Shown: positions 24,827 through 33,607, counted from the stretch's first letter. The stretch: DNA of 64,000 nucleotides from Paracoccaceae bacterium (GCA_024742695.1 JANSXY010000019.1:1-64000); one strand, 5' to 3'. A program made the numbers and translations. Notes: generated from the letters alone by a model not told the origin.

Positions 24827-25753
24827 ATGCGCTGCGAAGATGCCCTTGGCGCGATCGGCAACACGCCAATCGTGCGGCTCAAGGGCCTCGAACCCGAGGG
24901 CGGGGGGGAGATCTGGGTGAAGCTGGAAGGCGGCAACCCGACCGGTTCCTACAAGGACAGGATGGCGGCCTCGGTCCTGCGCCGGGCGATGGACAGGGGC
25001 GCGCTGCGCCGCGGCGACCGGGTGGTGGAATACACCGGCGGCAGCACCGGCACGGCGCTGGCCTTCGTCTCGGCCGTGCTCGGGCTGCGGTTCACCGCGG
25101 TCTTTTCCGACGCGTTTTCCGACAGCAAGCGGCAGGCGATGGAGGCCTTCGGCGCCGAGGTGCTGATCGAACCCAGCGGCGACGGCACGATCACGCCGGG
25201 GCTGATCGCGCGGATGAAGGCCCGGGCCCACGCGCTCGCCGCGGAACCCGGCAGCTTCTATGCCGACCAGTTCGGTTCGCCCGACGTGCGCGCCGGATAC
25301 GACCCGATGGGCCGGGAGATCGCCGCCGATCTCGACGGCCACGTCGATGTCCTGGTGGCGGCGGTCGGCACCGGCGCGGCGCTGATGGGGGCCGCCGACG
25401 GGTTGGCGGCGGCGGGGGTGCGGCCCCGGATCGTGGCGCTGGAACCGCTGCAATCGCCCCTGTTGACGACCGGGACGGGCGGCGCGCATCGCGTCGAGGG
25501 AATCGGCGTGGGATTCGCGCCGCCGTTTCTTGACCGCGACCGCCTGGACGATATCCGCGCCATCGATCAGGATCGGGCCTTTGCCATGTGCCGGCAACTG
25601 GCCCGACAGACCGGGCTGTTCTGCGGCGGGTCGACCGGGCTGAACGTGGTCGCGGCCATCGACCTGGCGCGCGGCCTCGAACCGGGGCAGCGCGTCGTCA
25701 CCCTGGGCTGCGACACCGGGGCGAAGTATCTTGGCGGGCACATCTTCGGCTGA
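24827..25753 (+). CDS. Cysteine synthase-like PLP enzyme
   Basis: This 308-residue fold-type II PLP enzyme starts at ATG 24827, eight bases after GGAGG (24813); another in-frame ATG at 24809 lacks an RBS. I-G-N-T-P-I-V-R-L is the usual N-terminal motif; G-S-Y-K-D-R-M contains the PLP Lys. The pyridoxal phosphate loop reads T-G-G-S-T-G-T-A and the C-terminal G-G-S-T-G-L-N is the ring-binding Ser motif. It is in the CysK/CBS superfamily and may make cysteine from O-acetylserine or act on another beta-substituted amino acid. K-D-R in place of the usual K-D-R-I/P-A of CysK is close enough not to decide. Confidence 0.85.
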   Translation: MRCEDALGAIGNTPIVRLKGLEPEGGGEIWVKLEGGNPTGSYKDRMAASVLRRAMDRGALRRGDRVVEYTGGSTGTALAFVSAVLGLRFTAVFSDAFSDSKRQAMEAFGAEVLIEPSGDGTITPGLIARMKARAHALAAEPGSFYADQFGSPDVRAGYDPMGREIAADLDGHVDVLVAAVGTGAALMGAADGLAAAGVRPRIVALEPLQSPLLTTGTGGAHRVEGIGVGFAPPFLDRDRLDDIRAIDQDRAFAMCRQLARQTGLFCGGSTGLNVVAAIDLARGLEPGQRVVTLGCDTGAKYLGGHIFG

Positions 25754-25780
25754 CCCGCGCGCGGCCGGCGGGCACGGGCG

Positions 25781-26800
25781 TCAGGCCGCCGGCTCCTGCT
25801 GGGTGATGCAGTGGATGCCGCCGCCGCCCGGCGCGATGGCGGAGATATCGACCAGCGCGATCTCGCGGTCGGGAAACAGCGCCTGCCAGGTCTCGCGCGC
25901 CAGCCCGTCCTCGGGCACGCCGTAGGCGGGCATCACCACCCCGCCGTTGACGAGGTAGGAATTGACGTAGGAGCGGCAGAACCTGTCGTCGTCGGTCTCC
26001 ACCGACTCGGCCTCGGGGATCACGATCACCTCGATCGGCCGGCCCCGCGCGTCGGTCTGCCCGGCCATCGCGTCGAGATTGGCGCGGTTGATCGCGCGGA
26101 ACGGGTGATCGGCCGATCCCTCGGCCTCCATCAGCACCTTTCCCGGCGCGACGAAGGTTGCGATGCCGTCGACATGACCGTCGGTTTCCGTCTCGGCGGG
26201 GTTGCCGGGCAGCCAGATCACCTTGTCGGCACCCAGCATCGCCTTCAGCTCTTCCTCGATCTCCGCCACCGTCCAGTCCGGGTTCCGGTTGGCGTTGGGA
26301 AAACAGCTCAGCGTCGTGAGCACCGTGCCCTCCCCGTCGACCGAGATGCCGCCGCCCTCGGCCACCAGCGGCGAGGCATAGGCCGGAACGCCGGCGGCGG
26401 CCAGGATCGCCCCGGCCACCCGGTCGTCGGCGTCATGCGGGTGGTACTTGCCACCCCAGGCGTTGAAGCGAAACGAAACCCCGGCGCGCCCGCCCTTGCC
26501 GTCGACCAGGAAACAGGGGCCGGCGTCGCGGCTCCAGCTGTCGTCGATCGGGTATTCGAGAAGCGCGATGTCGGACCCCAGAAGATCGCGGGCCCCGGCG
26601 GCATCGCCGGGCCGGACGATCATGCTGACCGGTTCGAAGCGGCGGATCGCATGGGCCACGTCGCGATAGGCGGCGCGCGTCGCCGCGATGTCGTCCCAAA
26701 CCCCGTCACGGCAGGGCCACATCATCCAGGTTCTCAGGTGCGGGGCCCATTCCGCCGGCATGCGGAACCCGTCGGCCCCGGGCGATCGCCGGTGCGCCAT
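25781..26800 (-). CDS. aguA: Agmatine deiminase
   Basis: This 339-residue agmatine deiminase (agmatine iminohydrolase, Porphyromonas-type PAD superfamily) converts agmatine to N-carbamoylputrescine and ammonia. ATG 26800 begins M-A-H-R-R; the body starts with the signature M-P-A-E-W-A-P-H and W-M-M-W-P. The catalytic positions are visible: E-Y-P-I-D-D-S-W-x-R-D, the H-V-D-G in T-D-G-H-V-D-G, and the nucleophilic Cys in G-G-I-H-C-I-T-Q-Q near the C-terminus. The residue before the Gly-Ile-His is Gly where Asn is usual (G-G-G-N-I-H-C). It stands alone between the convergent cysteine synthase-like gene and the sensor gene. Confidence 0.92.
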   Translation of the reverse strand: MAHRRSPGADGFRMPAEWAPHLRTWMMWPCRDGVWDDIAATRAAYRDVAHAIRRFEPVSMIVRPGDAAGARDLLGSDIALLEYPIDDSWSRDAGPCFLVDGKGGRAGVSFRFNAWGGKYHPHDADDRVAGAILAAAGVPAYASPLVAEGGGISVDGEGTVLTTLSCFPNANRNPDWTVAEIEEELKAMLGADKVIWLPGNPAETETDGHVDGIATFVAPGKVLMEAEGSADHPFRAINRANLDAMAGQTDARGRPIEVIVIPEAESVETDDDRFCRSYVNSYLVNGGVVMPAYGVPEDGLARETWQALFPDREIALVDISAIAPGGGGIHCITQQEPAA

Positions 26801-26918
26801 CCGTGCACTCCCGTTGCTCCGGCCTGCCACGAAAAACCGCCGGCAGCCGCGCCGATGGGAACAGACGCGGCCCGCCGCTGTCAAAGCAATTCGCCCGGCC
26901 AGCGGCGCGGGTTTGCCT

Positions 26919-27800
26919 TCAGCAAAGCCGCCGCTCGACCTCGCGCGCGTAGCACAACGCATCCTCGATCCTTGCCGCCACGCAATCGGCGGCCAGCCCG
27001 CGCTTGCCGGTTTCGCCCTGCGAACAGGCCGGCCCACCAACGATGATGCCGGGCGGATCGGGCAGCCGGCGCAACCGCTCGGTCAGCCCGCACACCCGGT
27101 CGAGGCCCTCGGCGCGGCCCGCCGACAGGCCGACAAGCGCGACACCGGTCTCCGCGGCCTCGTCGACGGCGGCATCCTCGGCGGCGTCGAGCCGCAGGGA
27201 AACATCCCAGCCGTCCCGGCGGAACGCCTCGGCGGCCAGCAGGATGCCAAGGGTGTGCGCCTGTTCGCACAGTCCGACGAACAGAACCCGCGGCCGATGC
27301 CGCAGGTCGGGCTCGGTCGCTTCCGAGCGCAGGATCGCATGCGCCCGCATCAGCGTCGCGACCGCGACAGAGACATCGACGACGGACAGGCTGTCGGTGT
27401 CCCAACCCGCGCCGAGCCGCCGCGCGGCATCGGCCAACAGCCCGTCCGACAGGTGCGAATAGTTCTCGCCGCGCCGGCCATGCGCCCGCATGAGGTCCGC
27501 GGCGCCCTCGGCGTCGCCGCGCACCAGCCGGTTGCACAGCCACTGCACCTCGGAGGGCAGCGGGACCGTCGCCGCGGCGTCGGCCTCGCCCCGCCGAAGC
27601 GCGGCAAGGGTCCGCACCGCCCGCTCCGCGAGGCCCCCGATGGCGTCGGCGGTGTCGGAGCACTCCGGCCGGGGCGCCCAGGGCCCGCGCTCGTTGCCCG
27701 GCGATGGAGTCCGGCGGCGCGGTGCAGGCATCGCGGCGCCGGCAAAGGCGCGCCGCGCCTGCCCGGCCTCGGCGGCCGCAACCGCCGGATCAGCTCTCAT
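26919..27800 (-). CDS. Cobalamin (B12)-binding sensor/regulatory protein
   Basis: This 293-residue protein starts at ATG 27800. Residues ~75-170 are helical with W-D-T-D-S-L-S-V-V-D-V-S, the four-helix B12-binding cap seen in methionine synthase and in MerR/CarH-type light sensors. Residues ~175-290 are a Rossmann-like B12 domain, with C-E-Q-A-H-T-L-G carrying the His-x-x-Gly part of the base-off motif; the Asp of D-x-H-x-x-G is Gln here. V-G-L-S-A and I-I-V-G-G-P-A are the later loops. No MerR HTH is present at the N-terminus. Such proteins act as light or oxygen-dependent antirepressors (AerR/PpaA-like). It overlaps the small gene upstream by 11 bp. Confidence 0.8.
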   Translation of the reverse strand: MRADPAVAAAEAGQARRAFAGAAMPAPRRRTPSPGNERGPWAPRPECSDTADAIGGLAERAVRTLAALRRGEADAAATVPLPSEVQWLCNRLVRGDAEGAADLMRAHGRRGENYSHLSDGLLADAARRLGAGWDTDSLSVVDVSVAVATLMRAHAILRSEATEPDLRHRPRVLFVGLCEQAHTLGILLAAEAFRRDGWDVSLRLDAAEDAAVDEAAETGVALVGLSAGRAEGLDRVCGLTERLRRLPDPPGIIVGGPACSQGETGKRGLAADCVAARIEDALCYAREVERRLC

Positions 27801-27972
27801 GCGCTCCACGGATTTCCCCGATCGCCCGTTGCACGGCCCGCCAGGTTTCGGCGCCCTGCGTATCGCCGGCCTCCGCGCAGTCCGTGGCCTTGCGCGCGGC
27901 CTCGGCCTCGGCCTTGTCGCCATGCGCCTCGAACAACGCCCTGGCGTATTCGGTCACCTTGCCGATTTCCAT
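27790..27972 (-). CDS. Small helical protein, partner of cobalamin sensor
   Basis: This is a 60-residue acidic helical protein (M-E-I-G-K-V-T-E-Y-A-R-A-L-F-E) with no recognisable domain. ATG 27972 is the start, and its end overlaps the start of the cobalamin-binding gene by 11 bases, implying translational coupling. The frame has coding-like composition, unlike the Arg-rich shadow frames around it. An FNR-like box lies 86 bp upstream. It may be a stabilising partner or a conserved domain separated from the sensor. Confidence 0.65.
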   Translation of the reverse strand: MEIGKVTEYARALFEAHGDKAEAEAARKATDCAEAGDTQGAETWRAVQRAIGEIRGAHES

Positions 27973-28058
27973 GTCGTGCCCCCCGGTTCGTCCCGTCCGG
28001 CGCCGCGGGCCCCCCGCGTCACCTTGGCACAGGGCACCAGATGTCCGCCGGCCGCGAC

Positions 28059-28072
28059 ATGATCAGGATCAA
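28059..28072. promoter_or_regulatory. FNR-like box ATGAT-CAGG-ATCAA
   Basis: It matches TTGAT-N4-ATCAA at nine of ten arm bases. It lies 86 bp upstream of the 60-residue gene and the cobalamin sensor, so the two may be induced at low oxygen. Confidence 0.45.
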
Positions 28073-28088
28073 GGCGCGGGACCGGGGC

Positions 28089-28790
28089 TCAGAACCGCTC
28101 CACCCAGGGGCGAATCGCCAACTCGCTTGTCCACGCGCTGCGGTCCTGCTGAACGAGGTGTCGATAGCTCAGCGCGATGGCCTCGGGCCGCAGCATCGAT
28201 CCCGGCGCGTCGGCCGGCTCCGTCCGGCCGGGATTGAGGATCGCGCCGTCGATGTTGATCCAGGCGACGTGGATGCCCTGCGGATGCAACTCGCGCGCCA
28301 TGCTTTCGGCCAGGCCGCGCTGCGCGAACTTGCCCATCGCGAAGGGCGCGGATTGCGCGAAGCCCTTCACCCCCGCCGAGGCGCCGGTGAACAGGATCGT
28401 GCCGCGCCGGCCATCGACGGGATCGGCCGCCAGCATCCGCCGGGCGGCATGCTTGCCGGCGATCAGCGCGCCGATCGCGGTGACGTCGACAGCGCGGCGC
28501 ACCGCGTCGACCGACAGCTCCGCCACCGGGCCGCGTACCCGTGCCGAGGGGTTGTAGATCACCAGCCGCGGGGCCGCCGGCAGACCATCGAACAGCGCGG
28601 CGACGGCGGCCTCGTCCGTCGCGTCCAGCAGCACGGTCCGCGCGCCGGTTTCCGCGGCGACAGCCCGGATCCGGTCGCCGCTGCGGGCCGCCAGCGTCAC
28701 CGTGTAATCGGCGCGGAACTCGCGCGCCAGCGCGGCGGACAGGCCGCTGCCGGCCCCGATGATCACCGCATGCGGTTTCGTCTGCGTCAT
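28089..28790 (-). CDS. SDR-like oxidoreductase with Phe at the catalytic Tyr position
   Basis: This 233-residue short-chain dehydrogenase/reductase-like protein has the nucleotide site G-A-G-S-G-L-S at residues 12-18 and the Y-N-P-S-A replacing N-N-A-G at ~79-83. In place of the Ser-Tyr-x-x-x-Lys triad, it has Ser138 and then F-A-M-G-K at 150-154: Phe at the Tyr position and Lys conserved. It may be catalytically altered, use another residue, or be a binding/regulatory protein. ATG 28790 is unambiguous. It is a single gene between the FNR box region and the P-type ATPase. Confidence 0.8.
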   Translation of the reverse strand: MTQTKPHAVIIGAGSGLSAALAREFRADYTVTLAARSGDRIRAVAAETGARTVLLDATDEAAVAALFDGLPAAPRLVIYNPSARVRGPVAELSVDAVRRAVDVTAIGALIAGKHAARRMLAADPVDGRRGTILFTGASAGVKGFAQSAPFAMGKFAQRGLAESMARELHPQGIHVAWINIDGAILNPGRTEPADAPGSMLRPEAIALSYRHLVQQDRSAWTSELAIRPWVERF

Positions 28791-28863
28791 GGCATTCCCC
28801 TCTCGGCTTGGCCCCGCCGGCCGAAAGCCTAGCCGATGCCGCGCGGCGCCGACAGCCCGGCCG

Positions 28864-31545
28864 CTACCAGGTCAGCCAGCGCAGGACGAACGGGTTGCCG
28901 CGCCGAACGAAGACGCGGCGGATCTCGTCGCCCACCAGGATCAGCAGCGCGAAGGGCACCGACAGCGCCAGGTGCCACGCCTGCAACGGCGCGGTGCCGA
29001 AGAAGGTGTTGAAGGCCGGGATGTAGGCGATCGCGCCCAGCAGCGCGAGTTCCGCCGCGATCCCCACCAGCACGAGGCGGTTGGACAGCAGCCCGACGGT
29101 GAACAGGCTTTGCGTCCGGGTCCGGCAGATGATCACGTCGGCGACCTGGCAGATGATGATCGAGGCGAAGAACCCGGTGATCGCGGTGCGATACAGCGGG
29201 TCCGACGCCGCAAGCTCCTGCCCCCACTGCCAGCCGCCGTTGTAGAGGATCACGAAGTAGGTGAAGAACCCCGCCGCGGCCTGAAGCACCCCGACGATCC
29301 CGTAGCTCATCAGCAGAAGGTTGCGGCTGAGCAGCCGTTCGCCCCGCGGCCGGGGCTTGCGCTTCATCACGTCGGTTTCCGGCCTTTCGGCGCCAAGGCC
29401 CAGCGCGGGCAGGATGTCGGTGCCCAGATCGATGGCAAGGATCAGCACCACGGTCAGCGGCAGGGGAATGTCGAGCAGCACATAGGCGATGAACGGCAGG
29501 ATCTCGGGCACGTTCGAGGTGAGGATGTAGGCGATGAACTTCTTGATGTTGTCGAAGATCGTGCGGCCTTCCTCCACCGCGCTGACGATGGTGGCGAAGT
29601 TGTCGTCCATCAGCACCATGTTCGAGGCTTCCTTGGCAACCTCGGTGCCGCCGACGCCCATCGCGACGCCCATGTCGGCGTTCTTCAGGGCCGGCGCGTC
29701 GTTCACCCCGTCGCCGGTGACGGTGACGATATGGCCCAGCGCCTGCAGCGCCTGAACGACCTGAAGCTTCTGCGCCGGCGCGATCCGGGCGAAGATGATC
29801 TCGGGTTCGTCGCGCAGCACCGCCCGAAGCCCGTCGTCGCTCATCTCCGACAACTCGCGGCCCTGCACGACGCGTCCCCGGTCCGACATCAGGCCGATCT
29901 GCCGGGCGATGCTTTTCGCCGTCAGCCCGTAGTCGCCGGTCAGCATGATCACCCGGATCCCGGCGGAACGGCAGCGGTCGAGCGCGGCGGGCACCTCGGG
30001 ACGCGGCGGGTCGATCATGCCGGTGAGGCCGAGGAAGACATATCCCGCCTCGGGCACCGGGCCGCGCGGCGCGGGCCGCCGGGCGAAGGCCAGCCCGCGC
30101 TCGCCGCGCCCGGCGAGTTCCCGATAGACCTGCACGACCTCGGCGCGGCGTTCGTCGGTCAGCGGCACGATCCCGCCATCCAGCGCGATCCGGTCGCACA
30201 TCTCCAGCACCACCTCCGGCGCGCCTTTCAGCCGCGCCACCGGCCCGGTGCCGTCGTCGGTCAGCGTGATCATCCGCTTCGTGGCCGAACTGAACGGCTG
30301 CTCCGCGATTTCCTCGACCTGCCGCAGCGCGGCGACATCGGCGTGGTCGCGGGCGTAGAGCAACAGCGCGCCCTCGGTCGCGTCGCCGGAGAATCCCGTA
30401 TCGGTCAGGTAGGCGTTGTTGCAGATCGCCATGACCGCCAGAAGGTCGTCGAAGGCCGCTTCGCCCTGCACCAACGCATCGCCGGCCCGGTATGCCGTCG
30501 TGCCGACGACCACGGTTTCCACGGCCAGCCGGTTCTGTGTCAGCGTGCCGGTCTTGTCGGTGCAGATGACGGTGGTGGAGCCCAGCGTCTCGACGCTTTC
30601 GAGGTTCTTGATCAGCGCGTTCTTCTGCGCCATCCGCCGGCTGGCCATCGTGAGGCTGAGCGTGACGGTTGGCAAAAGCCCCTCGGGCACGTTCGCCACG
30701 ATGATCCCGATCGCGAAGATCAGGCTGCCGATCACGCCGTTGCCGATCAGGACCGAGACGGCGAAGAACGACACGCCAAGGAAGATCGCGATGGCGCTGA
30801 TCACCTTGATGAAGTGCCGCAGTTCCCGGTGGATCGGGGTCTCGGCGGCATCCGTCGCCTTGGTCAGTTCGACGATCGAGCCGATCTGCGTCTGCATCCC
30901 GGTCGCGGACACGACGACCCGGCCCTCGCCGTTCTGGACGAGGCTGCCGGAGAACACCATGTTCGGACTTTCGAGCACGTTGTCATGCGACCGCCCGGCA
31001 TCGAGATGCTGCGGCTCGCTTTCCCCGGTCAGGCTGGAATTGTCGACACGCAGTTCCTTCGCGTCGATCAGCCGCCCGTCGGCCGGTACCCTGTCACCCT
31101 CGTTGAGGATGATGATGTCGCCCGGCACCAGCTCTTCCGCCGCGACCTCGCCGGGCCGGCCGTCGCGGATCGCGGTGATCATCGACGGCATCATGTTGCG
31201 GAAACTGTCCATGATCCGTTCGCTCTGGTGTTCCTGGAGGTAGGTGAACACCGCGTTGAGCAGGACCACGCCCAGAAGCGCGATCGCGATGTAAAGGTTG
31301 CCCTGGTCGGGATCCAGCCGCTCGGCCGTCAGCGCCAGCGTGCCGCCGAAGATCAGCAGCAGGGCGAAGAAGTTCCTGAACTGGCGCAGGAACTTCACGA
31401 TCTCGGGCGTGTCGCCGGTGACCTTCAGCTCGTTGCGGCCATGGGTTTCGAGCCGCGCGCGCGCCTCCGCGCCGGTCAGTCCGGCCTCGCCGGACCCAAG
31501 CGCGTCCAGCGCGGCGCGGACCGACAACTTGTGAACATCCGACAT
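28864..31545 (-). CDS. P-type ATPase related to the Na,K-ATPase/SERCA (P2) group
   Basis: This 893-residue ion pump starts at ATG 31545. The actuator motif is S-S-L-T-G-E-S-E-P; phosphorylation Asp330 lies in C-T-D-K-T-G-T-L-T-Q-N; the hinge is T-G-D-G-V-N-D-A-P-A-L. Helix 4 contains N-V-P-E-G-L-L-P-T-V-T, and helices 5-6 read L-T-S-N-V-P-E-I-L-P-F and I-D-L-G-T-D-I-L-P-A-L. These are the ion-site signatures of the P2C group (Na,K-ATPase alpha), stronger than those of P2A Ca pumps. P-x-x-D-V-M-K-R follows helix 6, again as in Na,K-ATPase alpha. The ion is unknown, possibly Na+ or K+. No beta-subunit gene is nearby. Confidence 0.9.
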   Translation of the reverse strand: MSDVHKLSVRAALDALGSGEAGLTGAEARARLETHGRNELKVTGDTPEIVKFLRQFRNFFALLLIFGGTLALTAERLDPDQGNLYIAIALLGVVLLNAVFTYLQEHQSERIMDSFRNMMPSMITAIRDGRPGEVAAEELVPGDIIILNEGDRVPADGRLIDAKELRVDNSSLTGESEPQHLDAGRSHDNVLESPNMVFSGSLVQNGEGRVVVSATGMQTQIGSIVELTKATDAAETPIHRELRHFIKVISAIAIFLGVSFFAVSVLIGNGVIGSLIFAIGIIVANVPEGLLPTVTLSLTMASRRMAQKNALIKNLESVETLGSTTVICTDKTGTLTQNRLAVETVVVGTTAYRAGDALVQGEAAFDDLLAVMAICNNAYLTDTGFSGDATEGALLLYARDHADVAALRQVEEIAEQPFSSATKRMITLTDDGTGPVARLKGAPEVVLEMCDRIALDGGIVPLTDERRAEVVQVYRELAGRGERGLAFARRPAPRGPVPEAGYVFLGLTGMIDPPRPEVPAALDRCRSAGIRVIMLTGDYGLTAKSIARQIGLMSDRGRVVQGRELSEMSDDGLRAVLRDEPEIIFARIAPAQKLQVVQALQALGHIVTVTGDGVNDAPALKNADMGVAMGVGGTEVAKEASNMVLMDDNFATIVSAVEEGRTIFDNIKKFIAYILTSNVPEILPFIAYVLLDIPLPLTVVLILAIDLGTDILPALGLGAERPETDVMKRKPRPRGERLLSRNLLLMSYGIVGVLQAAAGFFTYFVILYNGGWQWGQELAASDPLYRTAITGFFASIIICQVADVIICRTRTQSLFTVGLLSNRLVLVGIAAELALLGAIAYIPAFNTFFGTAPLQAWHLALSVPFALLILVGDEIRRVFVRRGNPFVLRWLTW

Positions 31546-31605
31546 GCGCCCCCCCCGGCCACGGCTGAGGGCACGCTAGGGCCGGCGCGGGGCGCGCGCC
31601 TTGAC

Positions 31606-32571
31606 CTATGTCCAATCGGTGCCGTCCGCGCCAGCCGCCGCTCCGGCGAAGCCGAGGCGTTCAAGCCCGGTGCGCCGCCGCGGCGCATGCGACAGGAAAC
31701 AGTCGACCACCCGTTCCGCCGGGCCGTCCTCGGGATCGGAGGCGCGGGTCACCGCCCACCAGTCCAGCGGCAACCCCCCTGGCCCGATCGGCCGGGCGAC
31801 GAGCGCCCCGGAGACGCATTCGGGTTCCACCGCCCAAAGGCTGAGAAAGCTCAGCCCGAAACCGGCGCGGACAAGGTCGATCACGGCCTCGGGCGTCGGC
31901 ATCGTCGTCACGCGGCGGAACGGGGCGGTCGGCGCGCCCAGCAACGCCTCCCATTCGAACCCCGGCTCGGCGGCGAAGGGATAAAGGTAGAGCCGGTCGT
32001 CGCCGAAGCTTTCCGAGGTGACATGCGGCAACGCCGCCAGCCGGTGCCCCGGCGCCATGACCGCCACCAGCGGGTCGGTGCCCAGCCGCCGCCAGCGAAA
32101 CTGCCGCGCGGCCGCGGGGCGGGCATAGATCAGCGACACGTCCACCCGGCCCTCGGCCAGGGCGCGCAAGGGTTGCTGCGACGCGCTGCCGGACAGGTCG
32201 ATGGTGATGTCGGGCGCCTCGCGCGCGACGTGATCGAGGAACGGCGGCAGCCAGTGGTAGCGGTTGTAGGTGGCCTGGCCGATCCGAACCACCGCGCCCG
32301 TCCGCGCCGCCTCCACGTCGCGTTCAAGCCGCGCAAGCTCCCCCAGGTAGCGCACCGCGAAGGCGGCGAGCCGGGCCCCGGCGTCGGTCAGCACGATACC
32401 GCCGCCGCGCCGCAGCGCCAGCGGGGCGCCCAACCGCCGCTCCGCCTCGCGCAGGCGATGGGACGCGGCAGGCTGGGTCAGGCCCAGGCGTTGTGCCGCC
32501 GCGCCGACGCCGCCGGTTTCGGCAAGCGCGGCGACAAGCGCGAGATGCTGGGTGGACAGGCGGGGGGTCAT
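31606..32571 (-). CDS. LysR family transcriptional regulator
   Basis: This 321-residue regulator starts at ATG 32571 (M-T-P-R-L-S-T-Q-H). The N-terminal winged HTH reads A-A-Q-R-L-G-L-T-Q-P-A-A-S-H-R-L-R-E-A-E-R-R-L (in two halves, residues ~23-48), followed by a linker helix and a LysR substrate domain from ~90. It is divergent from the EamA gene at 32651, 79 bp away, the classical LysR arrangement in which the regulator controls its neighbour. Its effector is unknown. Confidence 0.9.
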   Translation of the reverse strand: MTPRLSTQHLALVAALAETGGVGAAAQRLGLTQPAASHRLREAERRLGAPLALRRGGGIVLTDAGARLAAFAVRYLGELARLERDVEAARTGAVVRIGQATYNRYHWLPPFLDHVAREAPDITIDLSGSASQQPLRALAEGRVDVSLIYARPAAARQFRWRRLGTDPLVAVMAPGHRLAALPHVTSESFGDDRLYLYPFAAEPGFEWEALLGAPTAPFRRVTTMPTPEAVIDLVRAGFGLSFLSLWAVEPECVSGALVARPIGPGGLPLDWWAVTRASDPEDGPAERVVDCFLSHAPRRRTGLERLGFAGAAAGADGTDWT

Positions 32572-32650
32572 GCCAAACATAAGACTCCTGAATGGATCTG
32601 GCATCAACTTTGAATTTTTCGAATATCGTCGGTGGCGCTACACCAAGGCC

Positions 32651-33550
32651 ATGCACACCCGATCGATCCCCGCCGCAGGCTCGCCGCACGCGTTGACCGC
32701 GACGCTGGCCATCGCCTTCACGGCGCTCTGTTTCGGCCTCGTGCCGGGCTTCGCGCGCCAGCTCCAGGCGCTGGGATTGCCCGATGCCGCCATCGCCTTC
32801 TACCGCTATGCCTTTTCGGCGCTCGTGGTGCTGCCCTTCCTGCCACTGGCGCGCGGCAAGCGGCGGCAGGCGGCGGCGATGTTCGGTGCGGGCGTGCTGA
32901 TGGGACTCGGCTGGGTCGGCTACCTTCAGCTCGTCGGCACCGCCTCGATCGCCGCGGCGGGGGTGATCTACATGTCCTACCCGCTGTTCGCGATCCTCTT
33001 CGCGTGGCTCCTGCTGGGCCTGCGGCCGGGGCTGCGCGGCTGGGCCGCCGGGGCCGCGATCTTGACGGCGGCGGCGGCAATGACCGGCGGCACCGGCGGG
33101 CCTGACCCGCGCACGATCCTGCTGGCGCTGCCCGCGCCGGCAACCTTCGGGCTGGGCATCGTGGTGATCAGCGCGCTCTTGCCCGACCTGCGGCCGCTGG
33201 AACGCCTGGCGGCGGGGCTGCTGGGGTCGATGACCGGGCTTGCGCCCCTGATCCTCGCGACGCAGCCGGCGGCGCTGATCCCGACGGACGGGACGGTGTG
33301 GATCCACCTGCTGGGGCTTGGCCTGGTCACCGCGCTGCTGCCGCAACTTCTGTACGTGCTGGCCGCGCCGCATGTCGGCCCGGCGCGGACGGCGGCGGCC
33401 GGGGCGGTGGAACTGCCGGTGATGATCGGGCTGGGCTGGCTGGCCTTCGGCGAGGCGCTTGGCCCGCGCGAGGTTGTGGCCCCGGGCCTGGTGCTGGCCG
33501 CCGTGGCGCTGGCCCCGGCGATCGACACCCGGCGCCCCGCCCCGCGGTAA
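32651..33550 (+). CDS. DMT/EamA family transporter
   Basis: This 299-residue inner membrane protein has about ten helices in two EamA repeats (starts ~18 and ~155). ATG 32651 is selected; the in-frame start at 32552 overlaps the divergent LysR gene and adds a charged stretch. Members of the family export small metabolites such as amino acids. The LysR regulator opposite likely controls it. Confidence 0.85.
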   Translation: MHTRSIPAAGSPHALTATLAIAFTALCFGLVPGFARQLQALGLPDAAIAFYRYAFSALVVLPFLPLARGKRRQAAAMFGAGVLMGLGWVGYLQLVGTASIAAAGVIYMSYPLFAILFAWLLLGLRPGLRGWAAGAAILTAAAAMTGGTGGPDPRTILLALPAPATFGLGIVVISALLPDLRPLERLAAGLLGSMTGLAPLILATQPAALIPTDGTVWIHLLGLGLVTALLPQLLYVLAAPHVGPARTAAAGAVELPVMIGLGWLAFGEALGPREVVAPGLVLAAVALAPAIDTRRPAPR

Positions 33551-33593
33551 CGGGCGCCCGACTCGGCGCGCCGAGGCCCCGAAAGCCACCGCC

Positions 33594-33607
33594 TTGATCC
33601 AGATCAG
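33594..33607. promoter_or_regulatory. FNR-like box TTGAT-CCAG-ATCAG
   Basis: Nine of ten arm bases fit TTGAT-N4-ATCAA. It lies 66 bp before the chemoreceptor start codon. Confidence 0.45.

Noticed and set aside
27801-28088. Cobalamin riboswitch upstream of the B12 sensor genes
   Set aside because: I looked for a B12-box-like and stem architecture but saw none; an FNR-like box and short non-coding DNA are all that is visible.
28759-32613. 1284-codon open frame opposite the P-type ATPase and LysR genes
   Set aside because: Antisense shadow caused by high GC at third codon positions; composition is His/Arg/Asp-rich noise, and the minus-strand genes have full family motifs.
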